A DNA stretch of 20,827 nt from a virus, in the IMG/VR virus record IMGVR_UViG_3300009079_000153, positions 1 to 20,827 of that record, one strand, 5' to 3'. Position 1 is the first letter of the stretch; each line of letters begins with the position of its first letter. Under the pieces are notes generated by a model. The model searched no databases. It saw only the letters and a program-made list of their open reading frames with translations, and was not told the origin of the DNA. Both the position numbers and the translations under genes were made by a program. This document shows positions 7,106 through 13,220 of the stretch, one piece after another.

Positions 7106-7837
7106 TTATACCACGCTGACGTAGATAGAATTAAGGATTACGGATGCGTCAAAATCTGTTCTTAATTGAGGAACTGCTCCGTTACCCCACATTTTTTGGT
7201 TTTCAATAAATACCTGCTGTGTGATAGATATGTTGTAGGTGTGTTGATATTTAAAAGACCCTACTAGGTGTGCAATTTCCTGCTCGTGTGATGGAAAGAA
7301 GGTTCTCATCCAGACTTCAGTATTTTGAGTAAAGGTTGTCAACTCTAGGTTGTAAGTTACAAAAACTTGAGATCCTATTTTTAGTCCTTTAAAATTTAGC
7401 ATTCTTGAGTGTGGATTCCATAGACTTACACAGTCCTTTGGCAAAAATTCCTCATTCTTTTCTCCATCAGAGATGTATAGGCTTACCCATCCGTCAGTTC
7501 CTCTTGTTGCTCCTAGCCTAATCTCAATTTCAGAATCTGTAAAATATGAAGACCAACCTGCTTGTTGACCTGAAGAAGATAAAGAACTTAATCCGTTTTG
7601 TCCAGAAGATCCTTTTTCTCCCTTTTGTCCCTTTTGTCCTTCTGGGCCTTGAGGTCCAACTGATCCATCTTTTCCATCTTTGCCATCTCTACCTGCGGGA
7701 CCTTGAGGACCTTGTGGTCCAGGTACTGGAAGAAATGATAGTGTATTCTCTTGGTATGTATTTTGATTCTGTTCTACTTGCGCTGCGTAGCCAGACTTTT
7801 TTGCACTGGGAAAGTCCATAGATTTAGAAGCAGCCAT
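7106..7837 (-). CDS. Collagen-like tail fibre, 243 aa
   Basis: Residues about 38-82 are Gly-x-y triplets (GPQGPQGPAGRDGKDGKDG, then GPQGPEGQKGQKGEKG), a collagen-like triple-helical stalk that trimerises the fibre. Before it is a 37-residue attachment segment and after it a beta-rich domain of about 150 residues that carries IEIRLGATRGTDGWVSLYIS and ends in ILNSIYVSVV. Such fibres are common in tailed phages and hold receptor-binding domains. It is the second long gene of the tail operon and follows the 28-residue gene by 20 bases. Confidence 0.8.
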   Translation of the reverse strand: MAASKSMDFPSAKKSGYAAQVEQNQNTYQENTLSFLPVPGPQGPQGPAGRDGKDGKDGSVGPQGPEGQKGQKGEKGSSGQNGLSSLSSSGQQAGWSSYFTDSEIEIRLGATRGTDGWVSLYISDGEKNEEFLPKDCVSLWNPHSRMLNFKGLKIGSQVFVTYNLELTTFTQNTEVWMRTFFPSHEQEIAHLVGSFKYQHTYNISITQQVFIENQKMWGNGAVPQLRTDFDASVILNSIYVSVV

Positions 7838-7857
7838 GGATTGATTATCTCACGGAA

Positions 7858-7944
7858 TTATGATTTTACTTTAAATATTTTGTTCTTAATTTTAATTACT
7901 GCTGGCAACTCAGGTCTAGGAGTTGATACTTTTACAACTGCCAT
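7858..7944 (-). CDS. Very small protein, 28 aa
   Basis: ATG at 7942-7944 overlaps the stop of the gene upstream as TAATG, and the frame stays open for 28 codons (MAVVKVSTPRPELPAVIKIK, then a Lys-rich end). It fills what would otherwise be a 106-base gap between two tail genes in the same direction, which is the main support. The peptide is strongly basic. Function unknown. Confidence 0.55.
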   Translation of the reverse strand: MAVVKVSTPRPELPAVIKIKNKIFKVKS

Positions 7945-8324
7945 TATAGGCTACCTGTAATATCTCCAAGGACAGAGATAGTTCCAATCAATGGTGTCCA
8001 AATGGTTTCTCCATTAATAGTTACTTGAAGGTCAAAAGTTAATTCCGTTACAACTGGTTTAAAACCAAACCCCCATAGTTCTGTAATAGATGCAGGGGCA
8101 AGAATATCAACATATCCTGTTCCACGTGAAACTTCCAGGGAATCAAGAATGTCAGACTGAGGATCATAAGTAGTAGCCTCAAATGTCCAATCAGATATAT
8201 CAAAATATGTTACTTCGTCATCTTCTAAAAATTCAACACGAAGCGGAGAGGTATCTCCTCTAACAATCTGCCATTTAATTCTGGCTGGATCTGCTCCAAA
8301 TATCTCAGGTGAACAAAGATTCAT
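7944..8324 (-). CDS. Minor tail protein, 126 aa
   Basis: First gene of the leftward tail operon seen here. The protein starts MNLCSPEIFGADPARIKWQI, followed by VRGDTSPLRVEFLEDDEVTYFD, in which WQIVRGDTSPLRVEF is a typical N-terminal beta-domain block of actinophage tail proteins. I chose the ATG at 8322-8324. A TGG-TATAAT box ends 9 bases before it, giving a leader of about 3 bases; the longer in-frame start lies inside the terminator hairpin at 8344-8399. Confidence 0.7.
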   Translation of the reverse strand: MNLCSPEIFGADPARIKWQIVRGDTSPLRVEFLEDDEVTYFDISDWTFEATTYDPQSDILDSLEVSRGTGYVDILAPASITELWGFGFKPVVTELTFDLQVTINGETIWTPLIGTISVLGDITGSL

Positions 8325-8333
8325 AATACTTAG

Positions 8334-8342
8334 ATTATACCA
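8334..8342 (-). promoter_or_regulatory. Extended -10 promoter (TGG-TATAAT) for the tail operon
   Basis: TGGTATAAT on the minus strand with no recognisable -35 at 17 bases. The same nonamer lies before the genes at 157, 6056 and 7098; TGATATAAT lies before 1268 and again at 8407-8415. An extended -10 can work without a -35. It lies immediately downstream of the leftward terminator, so it would restart transcription for the tail genes. Confidence 0.55.
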
Positions 8343-8343
8343 T

Positions 8344-8399
8344 AAAAAAAGACTAGTACTCAGGCTGGTGGGTATGAAGGACAAACCAGAGTACTAGTC
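8344..8399 (-). terminator. Leftward intrinsic terminator
   Basis: GACTAGTACTC (8351-8361) pairs with GAGTACTAGTC (8389-8399), an 11-bp perfect stem, and on the minus strand it runs straight into seven T (8344-8350). It would stop transcripts coming leftward from the membrane-protein gene at 8610-8876, separating that gene from the tail operon. The 27-base loop is long, but the stem is strong. On the plus strand no T-run follows. Confidence 0.75.
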
Positions 8400-8609
8400 A
8401 ACTTAAATTATATCATATCAGTACAATCTGGACACTAAGATTAAAAGTTATCAGATTGTTATAATGGTTAATGTCCGTTTTGTCTTCTTTGTAATACTTA
8501 GTCAAAACTGGGATAGTGTATACTTAAAATATATAAGAAAAAAGAACTATCTTTAAAGGTTTATATTTATATATCTTATATACTATATATAGCAAATAGG
8601 CAAATTAGG
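8400..8609. other. Intergenic region, no gene seen
   Basis: This gap holds a TGA-TATAAT box for leftward transcription (8407-8415), an 8-bp inverted repeat ACAATCTG (8423-8430) / CAGATTGT (8452-8459) with a 21-base loop, and a very AT-rich stretch (about 8520-8600). No open frame with a plausible start was found on either strand. The inverted repeat could be an operator. Confidence 0.6.
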
Positions 8610-8876
8610 TTATTTACTATTATCAGCAATATGCTTAATTAGAATTTGATACATTTCATCAAGTTTCTTTTCTTGTCGATCTCTAGATTTTATAGAGTCA
8701 ATTCTCTGATCGTCTAAAGCACTTTCTAATCTTGAAACCTGATCTTTGAGACTCGATCCAGAATTAGGCTTAAGTTCGCTGAGATAATGTTTGACTAGCC
8801 ACTTGATAGAAAAGGCGATTGATGATACAATTGTAAGTATCGCTACGATTAAGGAAGCCCAGTCTTGTATTGTCAT
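8610..8876 (-). CDS. Holin-like small membrane protein with coiled coil, 88 aa
   Basis: One transmembrane helix lies near the N-terminus (about 6-27, LIVAILTIVSSIAFSIKWLV). The rest is charged and probably a cytoplasmic or external coiled coil (KDQVSRLESALDDQ, then RDRQEKKLDEMYQILIKHI). This arrangement is common in actinophage lysis cassettes and in membrane-anchored spacer proteins, so a holin is a reasonable but unproved call; the endolysin is 8 kb away. I use the ATG at 8876, not the longer frame, because the longer frame would run through the divergent gene at 8911. TATAAT (8886-8891, minus strand) gives a leader of only about 3 bases. Confidence 0.6.
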   Translation of the reverse strand: MTIQDWASLIVAILTIVSSIAFSIKWLVKHYLSELKPNSGSSLKDQVSRLESALDDQRIDSIKSRDRQEKKLDEMYQILIKHIADNSK

Positions 8877-8910
8877 AACTATATTATTATAACAGGAGTA
8901 TTTGAATAAA

Positions 8911-9681
8911 ATGAAAACAGCCATAATCAATACCCTGCAGCATTCGACAAATCTAATTATATCCCCAGATGCAGATGGAATTCTTTCAGCAGAGTTTTTA
9001 AATCGACATAACGGTTCTAAAGTCGTCGGCACATACGACAAAAATATTTTATGTCTCGCCGATGGTATAGATCCGTCAGAATGTTTGTTTGTTGATTGCG
9101 ATATGAATCGTTCGGAATATGTGTCAATCGGAAATCATATGAGGCTTTTAGTCGACGGGATGGCACTAAACTCGTTTAATCCGAATGTACACTTCGCCGA
9201 AAAGATATACACTAACAAGTTCCCATACGCAACCGCTTTTTTAATCGCCGACGCGATAGAGGTTCCTACATCTCACTCTGACCATCTACGCATGGCATAT
9301 GCAGATTCGACTCTAAGAAACATGGAGTCGTATGCAAGGAATATGCGAGCATGGTCTACTCGGATGAGCCATCCTTCTATTGACTACATTATTGAGAATT
9401 CTCCAGAATCTATTGAAGCAGATAATCTATTTAGAAAAACCCAAACAAGCCAAGCATTGGTTTCTAAGAGGTTTGGAAAGGCTAGGTACATAGATACCCT
9501 AAACAATGCCTTTGAACTCTCTGGTGTGCCCTTTGAGCCGATTTTAGACGGTAAGAAGTACGTGTCCGACAAGGTAGGTATTAACACGGTAATGAGATAT
9601 AGTAAGGATATAATTTCTTATGCTGAAGTATATATGGGAGAGTATTCTGTTACATATGATGAAGAGGTTGATTGGAAATGA
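8911..9681 (+). CDS. DHH-type phosphoesterase-like protein with degenerate active site
   Basis: This 256-residue protein has the outline of the DHH/RecJ phosphoesterase fold. Motif I is IISPDADGILSAEF (about 16-29), where the usual His before the Asp pair is Ser18 and Asp20 and Asp22 remain. Motif II is FVDCDMN (60-66). Motif III reads NHM (75-77) where the family has DHH. The following FNPNVHF and KFPYATAFLIADAI resemble the conserved Asn-Pro and helix after motif III. So part of the metal site is kept and part is lost; it may act on a nucleotide or single-stranded nucleic acid, or only bind it. The start is ATG 8911 (a TTG at 8902 is in frame; AGGAG at 8894-8898 is 3 bases from the TTG and 12 from the ATG). 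It overlaps the glycosyltransferase gene by 4 bases. Confidence 0.55.
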   Translation: MKTAIINTLQHSTNLIISPDADGILSAEFLNRHNGSKVVGTYDKNILCLADGIDPSECLFVDCDMNRSEYVSIGNHMRLLVDGMALNSFNPNVHFAEKIYTNKFPYATAFLIADAIEVPTSHSDHLRMAYADSTLRNMESYARNMRAWSTRMSHPSIDYIIENSPESIEADNLFRKTQTSQALVSKRFGKARYIDTLNNAFELSGVPFEPILDGKKYVSDKVGINTVMRYSKDIISYAEVYMGEYSVTYDEEVDWK

Positions 9682-10670
9682 TTCGTATACCTTCGATTCC
9701 TCCGCTAGTTGGTAAGGTTAATGCTCCAAAGATAAATACAAACCAAAACATAAAAACAATTTTTATTTCTATTGCAAGTTATCGAGATCCAGATCTTGTG
9801 AATACAGTTAGAAATGCCTATGAGAATGCTGCATTTAAAAATAGGTTGTTTTTTTCTATTGTTTCCCAGGCTGCCCCACAAGAACATCCAGATCTTTCTT
9901 TTATTCCAGAAGAACAACTAAGATATGAAAAAATTTCTTGGCAAGAAAGCCAGGGAGCATGTTGGGCAAGAGAAATTGCATCTAGAAGAATTGAACACGA
10001 TTATTATTTACAAATAGATTCTCATTCTAGATTTATTCCAAACTGGGATAAGGTTGTTCTTGAAAATTATGTTATGTGTGAAAAACATTGGGGATCTGAT
10101 ATAGCCTTTACCATGCACCCAAGAGGTTTTAGAAGAAACCACGAAACTGGAGAAGAAAACTTTTATGATTTTGGAAAGAAGCCACTAGTCGGTTTTATGG
10201 GCTGGAAAGAAGGAGAGTCAATGCCATGGCCAATATGGTATGACGTTGAGTACTCTAAGTACGGATATGAAGCCTACTTCCTTTGTGCTAACTCCTTGTT
10301 TTGCGATGCAAAAATTATAAAGGCTATTCCATATGATCATCAACTGTACTTTATTGGCGAAGAACCAACCTTGGCCTTGAGGTTTTATACCAGGGGAGTC
10401 AAATTGATCAACCCATCTTTCCATTATATGTGGCATGCCTATAACGACGAGTACAGAACAGATAAGAGAAGGCTACACTGGGATGATAACCCCGATTGGG
10501 ATAACATGAACGGGCATTCTTATAATAGGGCTGCTAAGATTCTAACTGGGGATATGTCTTTAGGCGTATATGGCATAGGCTCAAAAGAATTATATGATCA
10601 GTTCCAGGAAAAATCTGGAATTACCCTGCATGATAAGCGTGAACATATCATAGGTCACTATAAGGTATAA
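9678..10670 (+). CDS. GlcNAc-type glycosyltransferase (PF11397/GT60-like), copy 2
   Basis: This 330-residue protein has TIFISIASYRDPDLVNTVRN (about 28-46), FFSIVSQ (58-64), LQIDSHSRFIPNWD (111-124) with the acidic DSH motif at 114-116, and IGEEPTLALRFYTRGVKL further on. These are the hallmarks of the PF11397 family, and the first, third and last blocks are shared with copy 1 at 1299-2216. I use the ATG at 9678, which overlaps the stop of the DHH-like gene as ATGA, for coupled translation. It is on the opposite strand to the tail genes and next to a methyltransferase, so it might modify virion proteins, host envelope or a small molecule. The acceptor is unknown. Confidence 0.8.
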   Translation: MIRIPSIPPLVGKVNAPKINTNQNIKTIFISIASYRDPDLVNTVRNAYENAAFKNRLFFSIVSQAAPQEHPDLSFIPEEQLRYEKISWQESQGACWAREIASRRIEHDYYLQIDSHSRFIPNWDKVVLENYVMCEKHWGSDIAFTMHPRGFRRNHETGEENFYDFGKKPLVGFMGWKEGESMPWPIWYDVEYSKYGYEAYFLCANSLFCDAKIIKAIPYDHQLYFIGEEPTLALRFYTRGVKLINPSFHYMWHAYNDEYRTDKRRLHWDDNPDWDNMNGHSYNRAAKILTGDMSLGVYGIGSKELYDQFQEKSGITLHDKREHIIGHYKV

Positions 10671-10700
10671 TGTTTATATACGATCAGAATAAGGTAAATT

Positions 10701-11414
10701 ATGAAGCATGAATATTTAAATGGCGATGCTATGGAAGAAATTGTTGTAGATGAGTCTATTGAGTTGTTTATTCTGCACCCTCCGTATTTTGGAGTTGACG
10801 TCAATAGATATGCTAGACCTGAAAAACAACTAAATAAAGTAAAAAACAAAAAAGCCTTTATTAAAAATCTTGTCAAGGTTACGCACAACGCAGCCAAAGC
10901 CTTAAAGCATAATGGAAGCATTCTTATGGTTCTGCCATCATCAGATTATGACTTGATGCATAGATATCTATCTACCGTTGCAAAAAAATCAAATCTTCAA
11001 CATAATGTTACTATGGTCTGGTCATACTATGATCAGGAAACCGCTGATGGAATCTATCCTTCTTACGCATATGTTATACATCTATCAAAAGGACTTCCCA
11101 GACATGACAAAGAGTACATTAACAAACACCTTAATCCTATTTTAGAGTTTAAGAATGATCATGAACAATTGAGAGAGTTATACGCTACCCTGGCATATAC
11201 CTCAGATGCAATGTCATTAGAATTAACCAAACACTTAATTAAGATGTTTACACTTGAAGGAGATACTGTTTCAGAACTCTTTGGAGGAACAGGAACTGTT
11301 GTTCTTGCAGCAGAAAGCACAGGACGCAACTCTGTCTATAATGACATATCGGAGATACAGTTAAAACTTGCTAGGAAGCGTTTTGCTGATTTTAAGAAGA
11401 CTGAGAAGGATTAG
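10701..11414 (+). CDS. DNA methyltransferase, beta-class N4/N6 type
   Basis: This 237-residue protein has the catalytic motif IV as FILHPPYF (23-30; the usual first residue Asp or Ser is His26) near the N-terminus, and the SAM-binding motif I as SELFGGTGTVVLAA (191-204) near the C-terminus. Motif IV before motif I is the order of the beta class (CcrM-like, PF01555). It has no obvious target-recognition insert and no restriction partner, so it is an orphan methyltransferase, likely protecting phage DNA or marking it. His in place of Asp/Ser in HPPY is unusual. It begins 30 bases after the glycosyltransferase, with AAGG before the ATG and a TATAAT (10666-10671) over the preceding stop. Confidence 0.75.
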   Translation: MKHEYLNGDAMEEIVVDESIELFILHPPYFGVDVNRYARPEKQLNKVKNKKAFIKNLVKVTHNAAKALKHNGSILMVLPSSDYDLMHRYLSTVAKKSNLQHNVTMVWSYYDQETADGIYPSYAYVIHLSKGLPRHDKEYINKHLNPILEFKNDHEQLRELYATLAYTSDAMSLELTKHLIKMFTLEGDTVSELFGGTGTVVLAAESTGRNSVYNDISEIQLKLARKRFADFKKTEKD

Positions 11415-11514
11415 TCTTACAGGTACAGTTACCACCACAGCCTTCTTCTTTAACAATGTCGATTGCTTCTTTAGATGTACCCTTTTTTGGAGACAGGATC
11501 TGGAATAGTTTCAT
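11392..11514 (-). CDS. Small Cys/Gly protein, 40 aa
   Basis: The frame codes MKLFQILSPKKGTSKEAIDI followed by VKEEGCGGNCTC and a short polar tail. Three cysteines (26, 30, 32) suggest metal binding or a disulfide. It overlaps the end of the methyltransferase tail-to-tail by 23 bases. TGC-TATACT (11521-11529, minus strand) ends exactly 6 bases before the ATG, so a transcript from it would begin at the start codon, a leaderless gene. Small 'EGCGGNCTC' ORFs occur in actinophages, but I know no function. Confidence 0.6.
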   Translation of the reverse strand: MKLFQILSPKKGTSKEAIDIVKEEGCGGNCTCKTNPSQSS

Positions 11515-11654
11515 AGATTCAGTATAGCACAAAATCTGAAAAATTATTTATTTTCACTTTGTGGTAAATCTGAATATTTTTATTAAATGTACGATACATA
11601 ATTTTAAAAAAAGCAAATCAAAATAATAGTGAGCACATAATTGTGGATCAGATA

Positions 11655-11688
11655 CTAAATTGATCTGCTAAATTGATCTGCTAAATTG
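11655..11688 (+). repeat. 13-base direct repeat, 2.6 copies
   Basis: CTAAATTGATCTG occurs at 11655-11667 and 11668-11680 and again as a partial copy (CTAAATTG) at 11681-11688, head to tail. No gene or terminator explains it. Confidence 0.85.
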
Positions 11689-11699
11689 TTGAGGCATAG

Positions 11700-11729
11700 G
11701 GTACCACCCTCATTTAATTGGATGGTACC
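11700..11729. repeat. Inverted repeat GGTACCA / TGGTACC
   Basis: GGTACCA (11700-11706) and TGGTACC (11723-11729) form a 7-bp stem with a 16-base loop just beyond the stop of the leftward operon. No T-run follows, so it is a weak terminator candidate at best. The core GGTACC recurs in the C-rich array at 13041-13136. Confidence 0.6.
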
Positions 11730-11740
11730 GCCCCCACTAA

Positions 11741-12034
11741 CTATGTTTTGACCCTACTTAAAATAGGGACTACCTTTTGGTCATAGTGGTATTTGAGTGT
11801 TTTGATGTCCTCAGATTGCTTAGCATCTATTTTGTTAATACCTAAATCTTTTAACACTTTACTAGTTTCTACTACAATAGTTTTAGCAAATGCAACACCT
11901 AATAGTTTTAATCCTAAAGGTATTGCAACTACCGCGCCTATTGTTAGTACTAACATAATAATTGCCATAAAAATAAGTGAGTATTGGACTACATTAGCAA
12001 ACCATTCAAATGGTGATGTAATAAAATCTAACAT
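11741..12034 (-). CDS. Small membrane protein, 97 aa
   Basis: Residues about 16-55 are strongly hydrophobic (VVQYSLIFMAIIMLVLTIGA, then VVAIPLGLKLLGVAF), one or two transmembrane helices, followed by a charged C-terminal 40 residues with a Lys/Asp/Glu pattern (VLKDLGINKIDAKQSEDIKT). No family recognised. A holin-like or membrane-anchored accessory role is possible. It is the last gene of the leftward operon and starts 7 bases after the previous stop. Confidence 0.6.
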   Translation of the reverse strand: MLDFITSPFEWFANVVQYSLIFMAIIMLVLTIGAVVAIPLGLKLLGVAFAKTIVVETSKVLKDLGINKIDAKQSEDIKTLKYHYDQKVVPILSRVKT

Positions 12035-12041
12035 GTATCTC

Positions 12042-12251
12042 CTAGTCTGATGTAGTGAGTGTTGATACTGGAGTGAGTGAGTCTAGGTAATCTTGACGTA
12101 CCTTAGACATAACTCTATCTATCTGTGCGTATGCGTTAGCACAGTTATAGCAATAGGTTTCTGTGTTAATGCCTAGCATAAAGGCATCTGTACCACTATA
12201 GACCAATTCTGTTGAGTCACAGTTAATTACCTTGCATGTATTTGTATTCAT
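12042..12251 (-). CDS. Small zinc-binding protein, 69 aa
   Basis: Cysteines at 6, 11, 34 and 37 (CKVINC ... CYNC) suggest one zinc site. The C-terminal half is helical and polar, ending in PVSTLTTSD. No function known. It belongs to the five-gene leftward operon, with AGAGA before the ATG. Confidence 0.6.
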   Translation of the reverse strand: MNTNTCKVINCDSTELVYSGTDAFMLGINTETYCYNCANAYAQIDRVMSKVRQDYLDSLTPVSTLTTSD

Positions 12252-12255
12252 TTAT

Positions 12256-12360
12256 TTATCTCTTTTCTGTTGTGCATGAACATGGGTTGATTGTTATTTG
12301 TTTATTTTTTTGTGTCACTATAGCAAGCGTGTTGCATGATGAACATAGGTATAGGTGCAT
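12256..12360 (-). CDS. Very small zinc-knuckle protein, 34 aa
   Basis: The frame reads MHLYLCSSCNTLAIVTQKNK and ends with a CSC motif and a basic tail. Cysteines at 6, 9, 27 and 29 form a C-x2-C ... C-x-C zinc knuckle. The ATG overlaps the stop of the 30-residue gene upstream as TAATG, and the stop lies 4 bases before the next start, so the reading frames tile without gaps. This tiling and the Cys pattern are the support. Confidence 0.6.
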   Translation of the reverse strand: MHLYLCSSCNTLAIVTQKNKQITINPCSCTTEKR

Positions 12361-12452
12361 TAGAATTCGCTATCCTTATCTAACATAGTAGGGATTAGTA
12401 CAATTATAGCGCATAGCACTGACAAGGCTAGGACAATAAGGGGTAGGCTCAT
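12360..12452 (-). CDS. Very small membrane protein, 30 aa
   Basis: The peptide is one hydrophobic helix (MSLPLIVLALSVLCAIIVLI) with a short acidic tail (DKDSEF). The ATG follows directly after the stop of the upstream gene and the stop overlaps the next ATG. GGTAGG lies upstream. A single-helix peptide of this type could be a membrane modulator. A PafBC-type promoter motif lies inside the frame on the same strand (12403-12424). Confidence 0.55.
   Translation of the reverse strand: MSLPLIVLALSVLCAIIVLIPTMLDKDSEF
12403..12424 (-). promoter_or_regulatory. TGTCAG-N10-TATAAT promoter motif inside a gene
   Basis: On the minus strand TTGTCAGTG is followed by 8 bases and TATAAT. This fits the described PafBC/RecA-independent damage promoter consensus, including the TG after TGTCAG, better than any other copy here. 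It would start transcription near 12396, 36 bases before the zinc-knuckle ATG at 12360. It lies in a hydrophobic coding stretch, so chance or codon bias cannot be excluded. Confidence 0.4.
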
Positions 12453-12662
12453 TTACTTACCTACCTTTTTGTTACCATATAGGGACATGTAGCGTTTAAC
12501 AATATACTTAGCCTTATCCATAGGGTACTTATTGTTTAGTATTTGACATTGGCGTAATGTCAATGCGTACTTAGGGACAGGGGCGTAACCTGCTGCCTCT
12601 AATCCAAACTCTTTAGCAATATCAGAGCGTATTTCGTTATAGTAGTTATTTAATGTAGTCAT
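12453..12662 (-). CDS. Small hypothetical protein, 69 aa
   Basis: A helical, basic protein (MTTLNNYYNEIRSDIAKEFG; later PKYALTLRQCQILNNKYPMD). No cysteine cluster or membrane helix. First structural gene of the leftward operon; AAAGAAAGGTGG lies about 9 bases before the ATG. No family recognised. Confidence 0.6.
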   Translation of the reverse strand: MTTLNNYYNEIRSDIAKEFGLEAAGYAPVPKYALTLRQCQILNNKYPMDKAKYIVKRYMSLYGNKKVGK

Positions 12663-12776
12663 TTTTGACCACCTTTCTTTTTTAGTTAATAGGGGCTAAG
12701 TTTTATTTGCTTTAGATTTATTTGCTCTATTTCTAGAGGCTCACCCTAAAGGCTCAAACTTTTTTATTTAATTGTT

Positions 12777-12798
12777 ATAGTAGTAATACTAGCAGACA
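12777..12798 (-). promoter_or_regulatory. Variant TGTCTG-N10-TACTAT promoter, leftward
   Basis: On the minus strand TGTCTG (12793-12798) is followed by 10 bases and TACTAT (12777-12782). It has T where the rightward copies have A, so it is a near match. Its place relative to the leader repeats is the same as that of the TGTCAG promoter at 15150-15171. Confidence 0.35.
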
Positions 12799-12854
12799 TT
12801 TCCCGTACTGTCTAGTATACTCACTAGTAGTCTCACTATGTGGAGCGTGTACTA

Positions 12855-12870
12855 TGTGATTTAGGTCACT
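12855..12870. promoter_or_regulatory. CRP/GlxR-like site (TGTGA-N6-TCACT)
   Basis: TGTGATTTAGGTCACT, one mismatch from TGTGA-N6-TCACA. It follows the leader repeats of the leftward operon, as the site at 15106 lies between those of the rightward copy. Confidence 0.5.
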
Positions 12871-12919
12871 TATTTGCTAGGCTCATATAACTTTTTGTTA
12901 TCTTATTTGCTAGGCTCAT
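12866..12919 (-). other. Leader repeat pair with a 17-codon frame (leftward)
   Basis: ATGAGCCTAGCAAATAAG occurs twice on the minus strand (beginning at 12919 and 12886), 33 bases apart. With the ATG at 12917-12919 and AAAAGG 5 bases upstream it reads MSLANKITKSYMSLANK, then stop. The transcript from the promoter at 12957 would start about 31 bases before it. A homologous pair lies at 15080-15139 in the rightward direction. It may be a leader peptide or a DNA or RNA binding element; I cannot tell which. Confidence 0.5.
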
Positions 12920-12956
12920 TGACCTTTTAACTCTATTTAATTTTTCTTATACTAGT

Positions 12957-12985
12957 ATAATAACACATCTACCCTTAAAAGTCAA
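12957..12985 (-). promoter_or_regulatory. Leftward sigma70-type promoter with palindromic -10
   Basis: On the minus strand TTGACT (12980-12985) is followed by 17 bases and TATTAT (12957-12962). The overlapping TATACTAGTATA is a perfect 12-base palindrome. The -35 with its TTTAAGGGT extension and the following A-rich leader resemble the rightward promoter at 15017-15045. Confidence 0.7.
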
Positions 12986-13006
12986 GTTATAACACGGCGT
13001 GTCGCA

Positions 13007-13022
13007 TGTGATGTCCATCACA
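13007..13022. promoter_or_regulatory. CRP/GlxR-like site, perfect
   Basis: TGTGATGTCCATCACA fits TGTGA-N6-TCACA exactly. Its centre is about 64.5 bases upstream of the predicted start of the leftward promoter, a class I activator distance. Confidence 0.65.
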
Positions 13023-13040
13023 AAACGCCGATAAAAAATA

Positions 13041-13136
13041 CCCCCCCTATATACACACCCCCTATACAGGTACCCCTATATAGGTACCCCCATACAGGTA
13101 CCCCCCCATACAGGTACCCCCTATGTATATACCCCC
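13041..13136. repeat. C-rich tandem (iteron-like) array
   Basis: Seven runs of 4-7 C on the plus strand begin at 13041, 13058, 13073, 13087, 13101, 13117 and 13132, spaced 14-17 bases. The best unit is CCCCCTATACAGGTA, with GGTACC formed at several junctions. The minus strand is G-rich. The array lies between CGCCGAT (13026-13032) and ATCGGC (13147-13152), which elsewhere form a close hairpin or sit singly. Confidence 0.85.
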
Positions 13137-13155
13137 TATATAGATCATCGGCAAA

Positions 13156-13187
13156 TGTGGTCTATATCACATGTGTGCTACATCACA
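13156..13187. promoter_or_regulatory. Two adjoining CRP/GlxR-like sites
   Basis: TGTGGTCTATATCACA (13156-13171) and TGTGTGCTACATCACA (13172-13187) each differ from TGTGA-N6-TCACA at one base and adjoin with no gap. Their centres are 85.5 and 69.5 bases before the predicted start at 13249. Confidence 0.55.
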
Positions 13188-13220
13188 ATGTCCACAATGT
13201 CCGTTTTATACCCCCCTAAA

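Larger units (their letters stand above)
11515..11740. other. Intergenic region with repeats, no gene seen
   Basis: Between two leftward genes. It contains the leaderless promoter of the 40-residue gene (11521-11529), a 13-base direct repeat, and a palindrome with GGTACC arms. I found no convincing reading frame on either strand. Confidence 0.6.

Noticed and set aside
345-8165. TGTCAG hexamers at about 354, 852, 3007 and 8148 (left half), and at 19923
   Set aside because: None has TAnnnT at 10 bases; they lie in or at the ends of genes and serve as a control for the promoter motif.
8877-9041. N-terminal extension of the membrane protein gene at 8610
   Set aside because: It runs antisense through the start of the DHH-like gene; the ATG at 8876 puts the membrane helix at the N-terminus as expected.
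13041-13136. CRISPR array
   Set aside because: Repeat units of about 15 bases have no unique spacers of 25-40 bases and no cas genes are near.
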